DNA from: Cylicocyclus nassatus
Lineage: Eukaryota; Nematoda; Chromadorea; Rhabditida; Strongylidae
Assembly (NCBI GenBank): GCA_958299035.1
Contig: CATQJL010000223.1
Location: 49,706,302 to 49,770,301 of the forward strand
Length of the DNA stretch: 64,000 bases
Direction of reading: 5' to 3'
Under the pieces are notes generated by a model, which saw only the letters and a list, made by a program, of their open reading frames with translations, did no database searches and was not told the origin of the DNA. Shown here piece by piece: positions 1 to 12,700 of the stretch; position 1 is the first letter of the stretch, and each line of letters starts with the position of its first letter. The translations under genes and the position numbers were made by a program.

Positions 1-252
1 ACTGTTTTATGGAGCACGGAACGCTGATTCTGAATCTGCTTCGCTATCTGCAAAGCGCTTCTGGGAAGGGAGTTATGGAAAATTATAGAGGCACAAAGTG
101 GAACGCGCGGCTACAATAAAAACATTCGGGAATGTAGTCTGTGAGCTCCCGTTGAATGTTTTTCGCGCCAAAAATAGCTCACTGCTCCCATCCCAGAAGC
201 GCTTTGCAGATTCAGAAAGCAGATCTGAAATCAGCGTTCCATGCTCTATAAG
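1..252. mobile_element. Foldback (inverted-repeat) element, left end possibly cut by window
   Basis: Arms of about 68 bp pair: ATGGAGCACGGAACGCTGAT near base 8 and its near-complement at 226-248, continuing through GCAAAGCGCTTCTGGGA on both sides. The centre contains a second, weaker pairing around AAAAACATTC. No coding capacity. Confidence 0.65.
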
Positions 253-1110
253 AGAGTATACATCTCATATGGAAACTGCACTTCGACCAAGTATCCCTCA
301 CTTGTGAGAAGCAGAATTCCATCCGTACTGCTTTTTTGACAAAAAAAAAGTTAACGAGAAAACCGTATGAAATTGGTTCTTGCATAAGTAGATACATGCG
401 GGCATAAAAAATAATCTGCAAAGGGTCAAAAAAGCCAAATTCTCTTTTGAGTGTTTTTGACACCGCGTTGCACCAACGAATGTGCGAATTACGCTATTTC
501 CGCCATTTTCTTTGTAGTTAGTGTCATTTTGTGATGCTGAAAGTTGAGGAAAGCTGATGAGCAAATGTCAATGTGAAACAAGCTTATTTTTGACCACACA
601 AATAGAGTTTCATTGAAGACAGTAGGTCATCGACCATCCATCCTCTTGCAGGCAGCATCCGCTACACTACTTGAACTCCCAATAGCATCCTTGTCTCCTA
701 GTTTCTCTTACGTGCTTTTTTGTTACAGTAGTTATAAAACTGTATCTCGAGGAGCTGCTAAATGACGTCTAGAGGCCGTCCGAAATTTTACGTGCCTACC
801 TGACGCGATTCAGTCGCTGCGGGATTTGGCACCGCAACGACTCTTCAAAGGCAGTGGCTCGACAAATCCTCGACCTGAAGTTTTTTTGCTTACTTGGGAT
901 AATTCGACGCGCTGACTTCGAAAATACACTTTGAAGAGCAAGAGAATGTTGAAAACAAGCATTTTCAAAGGGTTTCCATTTTGAATTTGGACGAGTGAAG
1001 TACTCTCCGCGTTAGAGACGTAGAGTCGTTGCGGGACCCTCATGTTTATAGCTTGCGACATGCCGCCTCTGACGGTGGGATTGGGAAAGCAATCGTCCGA
1101 GCGCGTGTAA

Positions 1111-1219
1111 GGCTGCGTTCATATTGATTTCGTAATCCGGGAACAGTCCCAGCACAACGCTCACTTTGAGCGCTGTGCTGGAACTGTTCCCAAACTTCGG
1201 GATCAGTATGAACGCAGCC
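1111..1219. mobile_element. 109-bp MITE, family A (TIR GGCTGCGTTCATA)
   Basis: The whole element is nearly palindromic, with GGCTGCGTTCATA and TATGAACGCAGCC at its ends and TAA on both sides as a possible 3-bp target duplication, as in PIF/Harbinger-type MITEs. A second copy lies at 56486-56593 and a lone terminus at about 60764. Confidence 0.75.
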
Positions 1220-2644
1220 TAAGAATGACTTGCGCGCACGGGTTTAGAGGCAGTTTTCTAGGCAGGAGGAGCATGTAGTGCGCTCAGACCTGCTCTGTCC
1301 TGTGCAAGCAATCCTCCATATCAAAATTTCGGGATGTTTGGTTTTGCCGAGCCACTGCCTTTAATAACTCGTCGTAAGCACGCTTTAATTGGGCATCATG
1401 CTTTTGCAACAACTCACAGAAGCTACGTGCCTGTGCAGTTGGGACCCTCGCAGGGTAAATCTATAGACATCTGGCAAATCGCCAAGTCGCGCTAACGATT
1501 TGACGGAATTGCTGGAAGTATGCCCTAGGCCTTATGACATGGACGACTGAATGCGGAACTCGCTAAGGTCAAAAACGCCAAGTTGTTTGAGACCTCACAA
1601 ATTTGACCCTGGCGCTCTAGCTCTAACAAGGGAACGATCCCAAGTTAAGATGGCAGACTGGAATTAGCCGTTAGTCATAAGATGCCTCTTGATGACGTGA
1701 TTCCATTTTTGCCTTCCATATCTCCAAAGTGCTTCTTTGGAGGAATATATGAGCATTTTGAACTCCAAATTTGGCAAGCATTTAACGCCACACCTTCACG
1801 AACCAGTTGTTCAAGAACAATCACTTGTGCTTCCGGTAAATTTCAGTATTCCTTAATCAGCCTATATCAAAATGAAGTCCATATCATGCTATTCATGCAC
1901 TCCAAGTGGATTTTGATGCACAGTGTACCATAAAATCCTGCTTCAGACTTTCAATCGCTCCTAAACTTCTTCCATCGCAGATATGGAAAGCATTAGAGAT
2001 TTGGAATCAGCCCATCAAGACGCATCCAATGATATGCGGCTCATTCCAGTTCGCCACCTTAAAGACAGCGTCCACCCAAAACTACGCCATTTTTTTCATT
2101 TCAAGACCTTTCCGTAGCCTTGATCACAGTCATGAAGTTCAAAATGTGCAAAATCCTAAAAAACCCCGATTTTGGGGATCTTGTCCTGAAGGCGTGAACT
2201 CCTGTCAGTCTTGGATGGGCGGGGTTTGATAGGGTGGGCCTGGCTTGATAGCACCTCCGTGGATTCCAGGGGTAGGGGGACGAAAGGCGCCAGTTTGAGC
2301 CTCCTTTCGCGGCCAGTTGGTCTTTTTGCAGTGTTGTTGCATGTCCTTCCAATACCATAGCCATTCCAGGTCCATTTTATCTATTCAGAGAAAAGTTTTG
2401 AGAACTGGACCAACGCAGATACCCCTCTCCTGAGGTCCACACTCAGGTTAGGTAATAATCGGGGAGGCTTAGTATACGTCTGTACGCTGCTTTTGGGTTG
2501 GGATCGTTCCCTTGAGGGACATAAAAATTATTTTATTTTGATGGTCCTCAACAGAAAAGGAACGAGCTATGATGGTGTTGAGCAGTCTTTGAGCTCGTTG
2601 TGTATGTAGACCCAGACAAGTAGGCGCATTAGTAACTTAGGTAT

Positions 2645-2806
2645 AGGCTGCTGCATGACGAAGGCGCAATACCTTCGGGCGCGAACGCGGCTTTATTAGC
2701 CGCAGAGCGCATGAGGTGCGGGATCTACAATGGTGAGGATACGCGCACGTCTCTTTCGCGCACGCTCAACTAATATCGTCATTGCGCCTTCGTCATGCAG
2801 CAGCCT
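2645..2806. mobile_element. MITE, family B (TIR AGGCTGCTGCATGACGAAGG)
   Basis: A terminal inverted repeat of about 26 bp (AGGCTGCTGCATGACGAAGG...) bounds a 162-bp element rich in CGCGC. A related copy is at 56091-56249. Confidence 0.75.
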
Positions 2807-3240
2807 TTACGCGCCATACTTATCTGCTTAATCCACTCGATGCGCTTAATCAGCTTCGTCATTGGTCGATTCAGTGAGCTGACCAATAGCGAAGCGGTTG
2901 TCCACTTGATCCACTTGTCTGCTGCATCCCTTCGCTATTGATCAGGATCAAATCGGATCAAGTACGGCGCGTGCCTTGGCGATGTGTGCGACCAGCAGCA
3001 TACTGTCGAGCCGCTGACCGCACGGACGGCCTTAGCAGAGCACGCGGGCACGTGCCGCACTGCCCTGTACCAAGACAAACCGCGATGGTACAAGCCGCAC
3101 CCCTGCGGCGCGTACTCCGCAACCCGCGTGCGTTCTGTGCGGTCGAAACCCTACGATAAATCCAATCACTTTTGTATGTCATTATACGGCACCTCCATCA
3201 TGGAATTTTCTCGCCATTCCGCTCCTTTGTTTGTTGTTAG

Positions 3241-3513
3241 TGGGTTAATTTAGAAGTTTATTCAACCAGTAATAATGGGAACTCTATTATTATCAAGGCA
3301 ATGCAGGAAAACACAGGGCAGTTATTATGAATATTAGGAAATGACGTATGTGGCAATGGACAATAGGAAAGAAAAGAAGGGAATAGGGAAAGATTTGATC
3401 AAAAAATACAACGGTAAGACAGCATAGTACATTGAACTGTCATACTCGAAAGCAAATCAATGAAGATCGGGTTTTTCCTCGTTGAGGTGATTGAGAAGTT
3501 AATTGTTTGATGA
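3241..3513 (-). other. 3' UTR of the dig-1-like gene
   Basis: About 250-270 bases follow the stop codon before the poly(A) signal region. The stretch is AT-rich with no open frame and no spliced continuation. The exact cleavage site is not visible, so the left boundary is approximate. Confidence 0.6.
3257..3262 (-). promoter_or_regulatory. poly(A) signal AATAAA
   Basis: A canonical AATAAA on the minus strand (GTTGAATAAACTTC) lies about 250 bases past the stop codon, a reasonable distance for a nematode 3' UTR. Confidence 0.65.
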
Positions 3514-3789
3514 TTAGAACAGCCATTTGAAGGCGCGTCGCACCACTGCTGGCATTGACGCCCATTCGAATGTGATGACTTTGTCATCGCCGGATTTGAT
3601 TGTAGCCTGAAGCAGGGGCGTTTTTTTGTGCGAATGCTATTTTCAGATATTCTTTGAGCAGAACTTACACCTACCTTGTATTTCATTTTCTGCGAAGGTT
3701 GGGCGCCATCTTTAGCGGTGACGCCTGCAGCTGCTTGTTTAGCGTTAGCATGAAGGTACTGAGCTAGAAGTTGTGCGATGCGATCAAAT
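3514..3789 (-). CDS. dig-1: dig-1-like exons 32-33: C-terminal tail and stop
   Basis: Exons 3789-3675 and 3606-3514 (68-bp intron) encode residues 12850-12917. The tail is an Ala/Gln-rich likely helix ([20 protein letters not shown]), then a basic and hydrophobic end ([12 protein letters not shown]) and TAA at 3514-3516. I recognise no domain here. There is no transmembrane segment or GPI signal, so secretion into matrix is the likely fate. Confidence 0.75.
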
Positions 3790-6700
3790 CTGGAAGTAAC
3801 AGTTCAGCGCCGTGAATGAAATCACCGAATTTTAGGAACTTACGCGTTTGCGGCATTCACGCAAGTGTTTGGATCGAGCGGATCCCTCGTCATTCCGTGT
3901 GGGCAAGCACAGTAATGGCCACCGGGAGTGTTCACGCAACCGTGGGAACAACCGCCATTTCCATTTGCGCATTCATCAATATCTGGGAAGAGGTAAGTTT
4001 ATTCTATTGAATATCGAGCAGGAATGGAGATTATATCACAAGGTATAGACAAGTATATCGGTTTGCTGACTTCACGGACGGGACCTCACTGCGGAGCACG
4101 CGCCGCGAGGTAAAGCGCTTGCCTCAGTACAAATTCACCATAGTACAAATCGTGCTCTCACAACATTTCAGGCGCGCCGCGCGTGGTCCGTAGCATTTTA
4201 GCAGTCCTTGCGGTCAACAAATCGACGATACTTGATCCCTAATACTATAACTCGAAAATATACAAGAATTTATTAAACAGCGGTTCAGTCATAAGTTCGA
4301 TTGGAACCATTCCTAGTCTTTTCTCTTGTTATTAGTTGTATTCATTGTGATCCAAATTGGACCCGGAGCTATTGGAGATCTGAAGGCAGTGATCGGCAAA
4401 ATGGGCCTTAGTCAAGTTTTGGTAACGTTAGGTAGTAGCCTCCAAGTAACCAAACAATTACCATACAATCACCATACGTAGCCCCACCCCACCATGCAAT
4501 TCATGCAATGCACTGAATCCTGAAATGCGCTTCAATCTCCACCAGTGTCGCCCACTCAGTGGAAGTGGGCGGGGCTGGTGGATTTTGAAGCGCGTTCTCA
4601 CGACTCAGCACATGAATTGTATGGTAGGGATGGGGCTACGGTGTTCTTGGGGTTTACTACCTAACGCTACCAAAATCTGATTAGGATCCATTTAGCCGAT
4701 CCATTGCCTTTAAGTCGGATCAAATGAGCATATCGACTAAAAGGCAATCTTTAAGTACTCTGTCCGATGTGATGGTATTATCTCAGATTTTGAAAGGCTG
4801 GTTATTTTACCCATGATGTCAAGAATAGAGGAAGTCGTTGTCGTCTTCTCAAATGACAAGGCATAAAATTCAAACATCCAAAAATCACATTATCACGATC
4901 CGGTGAGGGCTCTGTTGCCTGTCCGTGTATTTTTTCATGCCGACACTCAAGCACCGATGCAAATTCCGAACTCTGCCGAGTTTCGTTCTACACTGCTAGA
5001 CTTTTTTTGAGACTAGTTTGATAAATCAATCACAAAGCTCCGTTATGCACTGATTACATGGTGGTGACTGAGTGGTTTTATGACTTTTGAACTTAAAGCA
5101 ACGTAAATTTCTTTGAAATCAAAATCTGATGTTCTGATTTTTTGATCTCCGCTAGTCAACTTAGTCCCATCAAAAGAGCTTCTTAGGGAGTAAATGTGAC
5201 CTTGGGCAAAAGTACATACCGTAGCAACTGCCTCTCTTGAACACATATCCAAATGGACATCTGCCTGCATGTGCCTTGATCTGAAAGTCCAATATTTGAA
5301 CTAAGCTTCCACTCTTTCAGATACAAACCTTGCAAGGACATTCATCTTCAGTTGCTGGTGGTAGAGTAGCAATTGGACGATATTCGTCAACCTGTACATC
5401 GCAGGTCGGTCTCAATATCGCTTTGCCTTGCGTACAGAGACAATTACAAGGAGCAATATCTAATGGTTGATGTTCCTCTACTGTTGTATCTGTAATATTG
5501 GGTAATTCATGAACACTGAGTGTATTTCTCGCGTTATTTCAGGTTCTCAAAATCAAAATCACTGACTCTTGTTGATTGTCACTTCTGTGCAGCTGTCTTT
5601 GTCAAATGGAGCCGCAGCATTCGTAGAAACGACACAGACAGTATATGTATGATCGGTTGGTAAGTCCTTAATATTTTGCAATTAATGAATTAGCGTGTCA
5701 GCAAAATTAGCTCAAATAATTACATTGATCATAGTTCCAAAGCTGTCTCTGCAAGTGGCCGATCTTTGTGGCCAATGATCGTACGGAATAGATGGATCAT
5801 GCGTGTACATGATGGTGTAGTTCTGGAAGAAACCGGCGTTCAGATACAGTCAATATAATCAAAAATAAGTACCGATTTAATGTTGGTGCAGCAAGTCCAG
5901 GTTAGTAAGAAAGATGTTGGAGACATAGGGACTGCTTCCACATTCGTTGGAACTGTAAGAGTAGCTGGTGTTGCTGAATTTGGGATTTCTAGGAAACCCT
6001 ATCGACCATAATCAATTATATAAAATACCGGTAATTCTCTTCGTGACTGTTGGTCTTGGCTTGGTGGTCAGCGCAGGTGTTTTGGCCGTAGTCGCCATCA
6101 CATAATCGCAGATTGCGTAAGCGAACCAACTATTGAAAAGTTCGTTTGGCGATGTCCAGTCAAGGTGGATAACTCTAAAATTGAAAGCGATGTCATAGTA
6201 TTTTCTCAAAATTCCTTTCCAGACCTCGTGCCCACGCCAGCCATAGTAGTTAGTAAGTCTGTGGATGGTTTTCGAACTGACAGTCCTATTATGTTGTGTC
6301 CGAAGTCACCAGATGCAAACTCTGCCGATGGAACTGCCGCGTCGCTAGATTCATAATCGTTGAGATCATTTTTCTCTACAGGATCTTCTTTAGCATACCT
6401 GCTTGTGCTGTCTGCGCTGATGATAAGCATGATCTTGTAGGAACCCTTGATGTAGTTATCATTGGACATTTCTACAAGACTGTCAATACCAGAGCCGAGT
6501 TTTGCAGATTCTTCGTCATCGCTAAAAGAAATCAGTCACGATAGTTGAGAACTGCGAGAAAACGCTGCTTGTGACGCATGATTTGCGGCATCCTTACCTG
6601 TCTTGAATCACATCATTCAGTGCCACTTCAATATCTCTGACAGATAAACCAGCTCTCGCGTCCAAAACTTTCTGACTGTTCACAGTCATCAAATTGAACC

Positions 6701-9700
6701 TTAAAAATTTGATTTTTTTGAATCATTACAAAAATATGTGGTCTTACATTAACATGTGGTCATCTTGAGCGAATCTCTTTTGGAAGAATTGTGTGAGATG
6801 ATCCAAGACCAATCGGAAATCCTAAATCATAACAATCGGATGAAAAACGAAAAATGATGGAATCCATCTCATAATTATAATGTAAGTCCATGTTACATCA
6901 AAATTTCAAAAATTAGAAAAATTGCTTTTTTAAAAAAATTTTAAAAATATTTTGATTTTTTCTACAGTTAGAACAGATCATCTGCACAATCTTATGACTT
7001 ATGCAGACTATCTTCAAAAATTTCGCACTTCACTCATTTTCTAGGGGGAGGGGAGGGGGGTTAGCAGCTTTAATATTAAGTCTTGTTGCACTCTTTGTCG
7101 AGGGAGCTGCTGTTTCGAAAGCTATTAAATTAACAAGTGTTTTTTGAAGAACGGTTAAAAGAACAATTATCGCCATTAGGAGCCGCCTCTGCGGACAATG
7201 TTCCTCGTACACCAGGTAACAGCATGTACGAAAGAACCACTTGTTCGCAGAGGCGGCGCCTTCGAGTCGTAACCTTTGTTCCATTTTTAAGTCCACTGAG
7301 CACAAGAACTTTATTAATCTCACTTTTATTACTACAAAAGACTTTTTTAGATATCTCAGAAATACAACAATTGACGGATTTTCAGGGACGTTAAAGCTTA
7401 TGTATCCAATAGCACAAAGACTTACCTCTGGTGAAGATCGTGCTGTCACATCAACAAGGATATTTATCTGGTAAGGTCGTTTGATACCATCACTGCATAG
7501 CGGTGGGTAACGCAGCGATCGTGGAGTAGCCCAAAGTTCTCCCGCACTGAGAGAACAAAGGCTCATTTTCAAATAGAGTACATTCTGCTTGTGTTACTCA
7601 CACTGCTTGTACATCTCTCTTCGTAGTGCGGTGGAACCATGTGGGTTCAGTCGGGTAGCTTTGAGCTGGGGTAGTGTAGCCACAAAGGCGGCGACTGATG
7701 GAAGCAATCTGATTGTCGAGTTCGAACGCAGTGCCAACCTCATAAACGCGATCAGGGTACTCGGTTCCTGCAACATTTGCACATTTTCGCTCCTGGTGGA
7801 TACCTGGAGTATGGCAAGTTTTCGAACCTGCTATTCTCTTCAAAGTGGCCAATCCTTCGCTATCTGCATTGACAGCAATGATAAAGAGCTGCACATTGTA
7901 CATATTTCGAAGGTCTTCAGCGGCCGGAGCTGCGTTGCCTCTAAAAAGATAGATGGAAGAGATAGATAGAAGATTCGATAGAAGCCAATCCTAAGACGGC
8001 AAGGGAAAGTGCAGCCATACCTGTTCTTTCCGTTAGTGATCATGATTACTATCCGAGTTGCATTCTCCCTTCCATGCAGCTGAATCAACTTCACTTAGCT
8101 GCTTTCATAAAGGAAGAAAATTTTAAAAAAACCTGGAACTGTTGTCTGGCCGCATTGAGACCGTACAGAGCAATTGCAACACCGTCGTTGATCTTTGTTG
8201 AATCGGAAATCTGCTGGATCAGGTCGATCTTATCTTCATAGTGTCCAAGAGCCACAGGAACAGCGACTTTGTCACTAAAAAGAAGATATTGCAACAAAGT
8301 CCCTTGATGCAGTGGTTCAAAGTTACCTATAAACAACAAAGCCAATTCGTGCAACATCCGGAGCGAGGTCAAATCCAGCATCCACCAACTCAGCAACACT
8401 TTCTTTCATTTCGTCAAACTCTTCAGGTGAGAAGTTCTCGGATGAGTCTAGCATGATGATCACATCAGCCTATAAAAATTGCCATCGCTTTGACAAGATG
8501 ATGGCACTTGAATAGATTTTCGATATTAGGCTGATACGTTGACTAAATGACAAATCTAGGTAACTGAAATCCAAAGGTGTTTGATTAAAAGGGACTTTCA
8601 AATCACTGCATGAGCAGCAGCTTATATGGTTCACTAGTGACCGAGAAATTCAACTTCAAATCTCGACCCCGATGTTACTTTCTATCTCAAGCACGTTGAT
8701 TGGTCCGCTCGAGAAGGCTAAGATTTGGGAAGGGTTGAAACTGAAGTCACAAATATGTCTGCCGTTCGGGTGATATCTTAGTTAAGGCTCTGCAACCAGT
8801 ATTCACATGAGAAGTCTAGGCGCCCAGATTTTCATGGGTTCTGCATTTAGTTATACTTGATTTGTCCCTTCGAAAACAAGGGCGCAATTTCAAATTGTCT
8901 TTTATAAAAAGCGCCGTGCTCAAATGCAATGGAGGTTATAGGCCGTCCGCGCTGCGCGCGGAGAGCAACGTTGTTGCGTCCGTGAAGATAGTTGAGCGCA
9001 GAGAAAAACAGGCGGCGAGAGTGCACGGGGAAAGAGGAGTGACGCGCAATACACACCTTGCGCACTCTCCGCGCCCTGCGCGGACGGCCTATACCTAATA
9101 CTTCTATAATACTGCGGAAGATCTCGGCATCTGCACAGATAGTATTCACGCGATCTCAAGACTGTGCAGATACATCTGCACAGTCTTGAGATCGCGTGAA
9201 GACTGTCGAGGATGGGGACAAATACTTTTCAGTGGTGATTGTAGGGACCACTAAATGGACAAGGGCAACACTAGCGGATGGTCGGGCGAAGTGCAGCATT
9301 TTCAGGACGCAAGAAGGAAGTGCAAGTGGAGACTTGATTATTATCGACTGCTGATGTACTTGAGCAGCATAACCTCTAACTAAGATGCTCAAATGCGAAA
9401 GCTAATATTCGTGATTGACTGACCGGATAATCAATTTGGCTGCAGGAACGAGACGGTGTTGAGACTTGTGTGGTCTTTCTAGTCGGCCATGTTATTCCAG
9501 AAGAGAGATCTGCTGGCACAATCTAAAACACAATTTTTTACTATGATATTTTGAGAAACACTGAGATGTAAACCTTGCAGATCATGTCAGCGATGGGGCC
9601 CAGCGCTTCAGAATCGGTTCCTCGCCATTGCTTTATACGGATCACTTTGTCGTCAGACGTGATCTCTTTATCCTGACCGTAGCTCGCTTCATCTCCCGCT

Positions 9701-12700
9701 TCCACTATGAATACAGTAGCTCCTATATCATCCCTCAGTGCTTCTGCTGCTTCTTGGAAATCGCCACTAAAGAAATAAAATAGAACTAATTTTTGAATTT
9801 CCTGATTTTTTCTTGATGAGAGGGGAGAAGAGAGATCGCATGTTTAAGGCCTCTTTTTATATACGGTTTTTCTTTTGCATTTAATATTCTTTCCGACTCT
9901 AATGCCAGAAAAAAGATTTGAAGCACTTGAAAAAGACCCAGCCTTCGAGATTTATCGCTAGTCTACTTTACAACATTCCACAATATACGACTATGTTTAT
10001 TTCTTCCTACACGATTAATCAAAGCGAAATCAGATCCGAGTTGTTATCTGTGTGAGAATACGTTAGAGTTAGTAACACTTCATTAGTAAAGCAGGTACAG
10101 CATTACTGGAAGGGGACACAATCCCACAAAAGGATGGAGAATACTGAAATGATAAGTACAGTAACACCTACGTTGATTGACCATTCTTGAGCAGGAGTAC
10201 AAATTTCGGTACATCTTCACTTCCAGAGATGAGTAGCTCACCAGCGACTTCTTTCAGGGCTAACTCCAGTTGTGGCTTTCCCTTTACTCTTCGCGTTTCA
10301 CTAATTCGATGTAGCAAGTCATCAACATTATCATAGTCTCCGAGTGAAATTGGAACCTCCGCTGTGTCTCCATACTTCACAACACCAACGCGGACCTTAT
10401 CTTGTGACAGATCGAAATGATCTGACAAGAACGATTTGAGAAGTTCCTTCATTACACGATAGTCCAGAACTTTCACGGTATTGGATGTGTCGAGAACAAC
10501 AATAAGCTCGATGTGAGATGATATGAAACAGTACTGTGATGGCCGCCTGCTAGGTGGGATTATATATTCACCAAGATTATTTGTAGGATAAGGGACATAG
10601 GAGCTATCCACTGGTCTTCCCATATCATCAGTAGGGAGAGGATGTCCATCATCGCCCAGAGGGCTACCATATTCATTGGTAGGAAGAGGCCTTCCATCGG
10701 TGTATACGGCCACATAACGCAGAGGTTTGTCACTAACACCCGTTAGAACTTGACTTTTCTCAGTGCCAAGAGGGGTTCCATCAGGGCGAATGATTGGGTA
10801 GATGTAATTTCCGGACTCGTCTGTAGGAGCAGCAGGTGTGCTCCACTCTTCCACAGGTGACTCATAGGGCTTCGTCTCCGCATACACGACTTTTCCACTT
10901 CCGTCTGTTGGTAATCCCTTGCTAACCGCCTCTTCCAAGGGAACAGTGACATAGTTGCCAGAAGCATCAGTGGGAAGCGGTTGTCCGTCTTCCCCGAGGG
11001 GCTTACCGCTGGAGTCTGTTGGGATGGGTTTTCCGTCGGGGCCGATAGGTGCACCAGATCTGTCAGTGGGCAATGGCCGACCATCTTTTCCAACGACTGG
11101 GTAAATGGGACGACGGTGCATATCGGTGGGAATGGGACTACCGTCTGGACCCACAACAGGGTAGATGTAATTTCCTGAGTCATCTGTGGGAAGTGGCTGG
11201 CCGTCTGGTCCCAGTGGTCTGCCCTCCTCATCTTTTTCGATGATTACGCCTTCATCAGTGATGTATTTTCCAGAAGCATCCGTTGGTAGTGGTGATCCGT
11301 CCGGTTTCGTTACCGGATAGATAACATTGCCACTCGCATCTGTTGGTAATTCTTTGCTAACCGCCTCTTCCAAGGGAACAGTGACATAGTTGCCAGAAGC
11401 ATCAGTGGGAAGCGGTTGTCCGTCTTCCCCGAGGGGCTTACCGCTGGAGTCTGTTGGGATGGGTTTTCCGTCGGGGCCGATAGGTGCACCAGATCTGTCA
11501 GTGGGCAATGGCCTACCATCTTTTCCAACGACTGGGTAAATGGGACGACGGTGCATATCGGTGGGAAGGGGACTACCGTCTGGACCCACAACAGGGTAGA
11601 TGTAATTTCCTGAGTCATTTGTGGGAAGTGGTTGGCCGTCTGGTCCCAGTGGTCTGCCCTCTTCGTCTTTTTCTACAATTGTACCATCATCAGTGATATA
11701 GTTGCCAGAAGCGTCTGTTGGTAGTGGTGATCCGTCCGGTTTTGTTACCGGATAGATCACATTGCCACTCTCATCTGTTGGTAATTCTTTGCTAACCGCC
11801 TCTTCCAAGGGAACAGTGACATAGTTGCCAGAAGCATCAGTGGGAAGCGGTTGTCCGTCTTCCCCGAGGGGCTTACCGCTGGAGTCTGTTGGGATGGGTT
11901 TTCCGTCGGGGCCGATAGGTGCACCAGATCTGTCAGTGGGCAATGGCCTACCATCTTTTCCAACGACTGGGTAAATGGGACGACGGTGCATATCGGTGGG
12001 AAGGGGACTACCGTCTGGACCCACAACAGGGTAGATGTAATTTCCTGAGTCATCTGTGGGAAGTGGTTGGCCGTCTGGTCCCAGTGGTCTGCCCTCTTCG
12101 TCTTTTTCTACAATTGTACCATCATCAGTGATATAGTTGCCAGAAGCGTCTGTTGGTAGTGGTGATCCGTCCGGTTTTGTTACCGGATAGATCACATTGC
12201 CACTCTCATCTGTTGGTAATTCTTTGCTAACCGCCTCTTCCAAGGGAACAGTGACATAGTTGCCAGAAGCATCAGTGGGAAGCGGTTGTCCGTCTTCCCC
12301 GAGGAGCTTACCGCTGGAGTCTGTTGGGATGGGTTTTCCGTCGGGGCCGATAGGTGCACCAGATCTGTCAGTGGGCAATGGCCGACCATCTTTTCCAACG
12401 ACTGGATAAATGGGACGACGGTGCATATCGGTGGGAATGGGACTACCGTCTGGACCCACAACAGGGTAGATATAATTTCCTGAGTCATCTGTGGGAAGTG
12501 GCTGGCCGTCTGGTCCCAGTGGTCTGCCCTCTTCGTCTTTTTCTACAATTGTACCATCATCAGTGATATAGTTGCCAGAAGCGTCTGTTGGTAGTGGTGA
12601 TCCGTCCGGTTTTGTTACCGGATAGATCACATTGCCACTCTCATCTGTTGGTAATTCTTTGCTAACCGCCTCTTCCAAGGGAACAGTGACATAGTTGCCA

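Larger units (their letters stand above)
1..3240. other. Downstream intergenic region, repeats only
   Basis: No convincing gene was seen. The short open frames have no recognisable domain and no matching splice sites. Contents are a foldback at 1-252, a MITE at 1111-1219 and a MITE at 2645-2806. The rest (253-1110, 1220-2644, 2807-3240) shows nothing I can name. Confidence 0.5.
8470..9423 (-). other. Intron 16 (954 bp)
   Basis: Contains the GC-rich foldback at 8937-9093 and the perfect palindrome at 9145-9200. No coding sequence seen. Confidence 0.6.

Noticed and set aside
1682..2229. Possible small gene downstream (two overlapping plus-strand frames)
   Set aside because: No recognisable domain, no splice partners, and a composition like the surrounding non-coding DNA.
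9145..9200. Microrna-like hairpin
   Set aside because: The stem is fully palindromic with a 2-bp loop, unlike a miRNA precursor, and it sits beside transposon debris.
10168..10171. TAG directly after the exon-14 VWA sequence as a real stop codon
   Set aside because: It lies inside the GTAGGT donor. Splicing to 9766 restores the expected VWA helix and strand.
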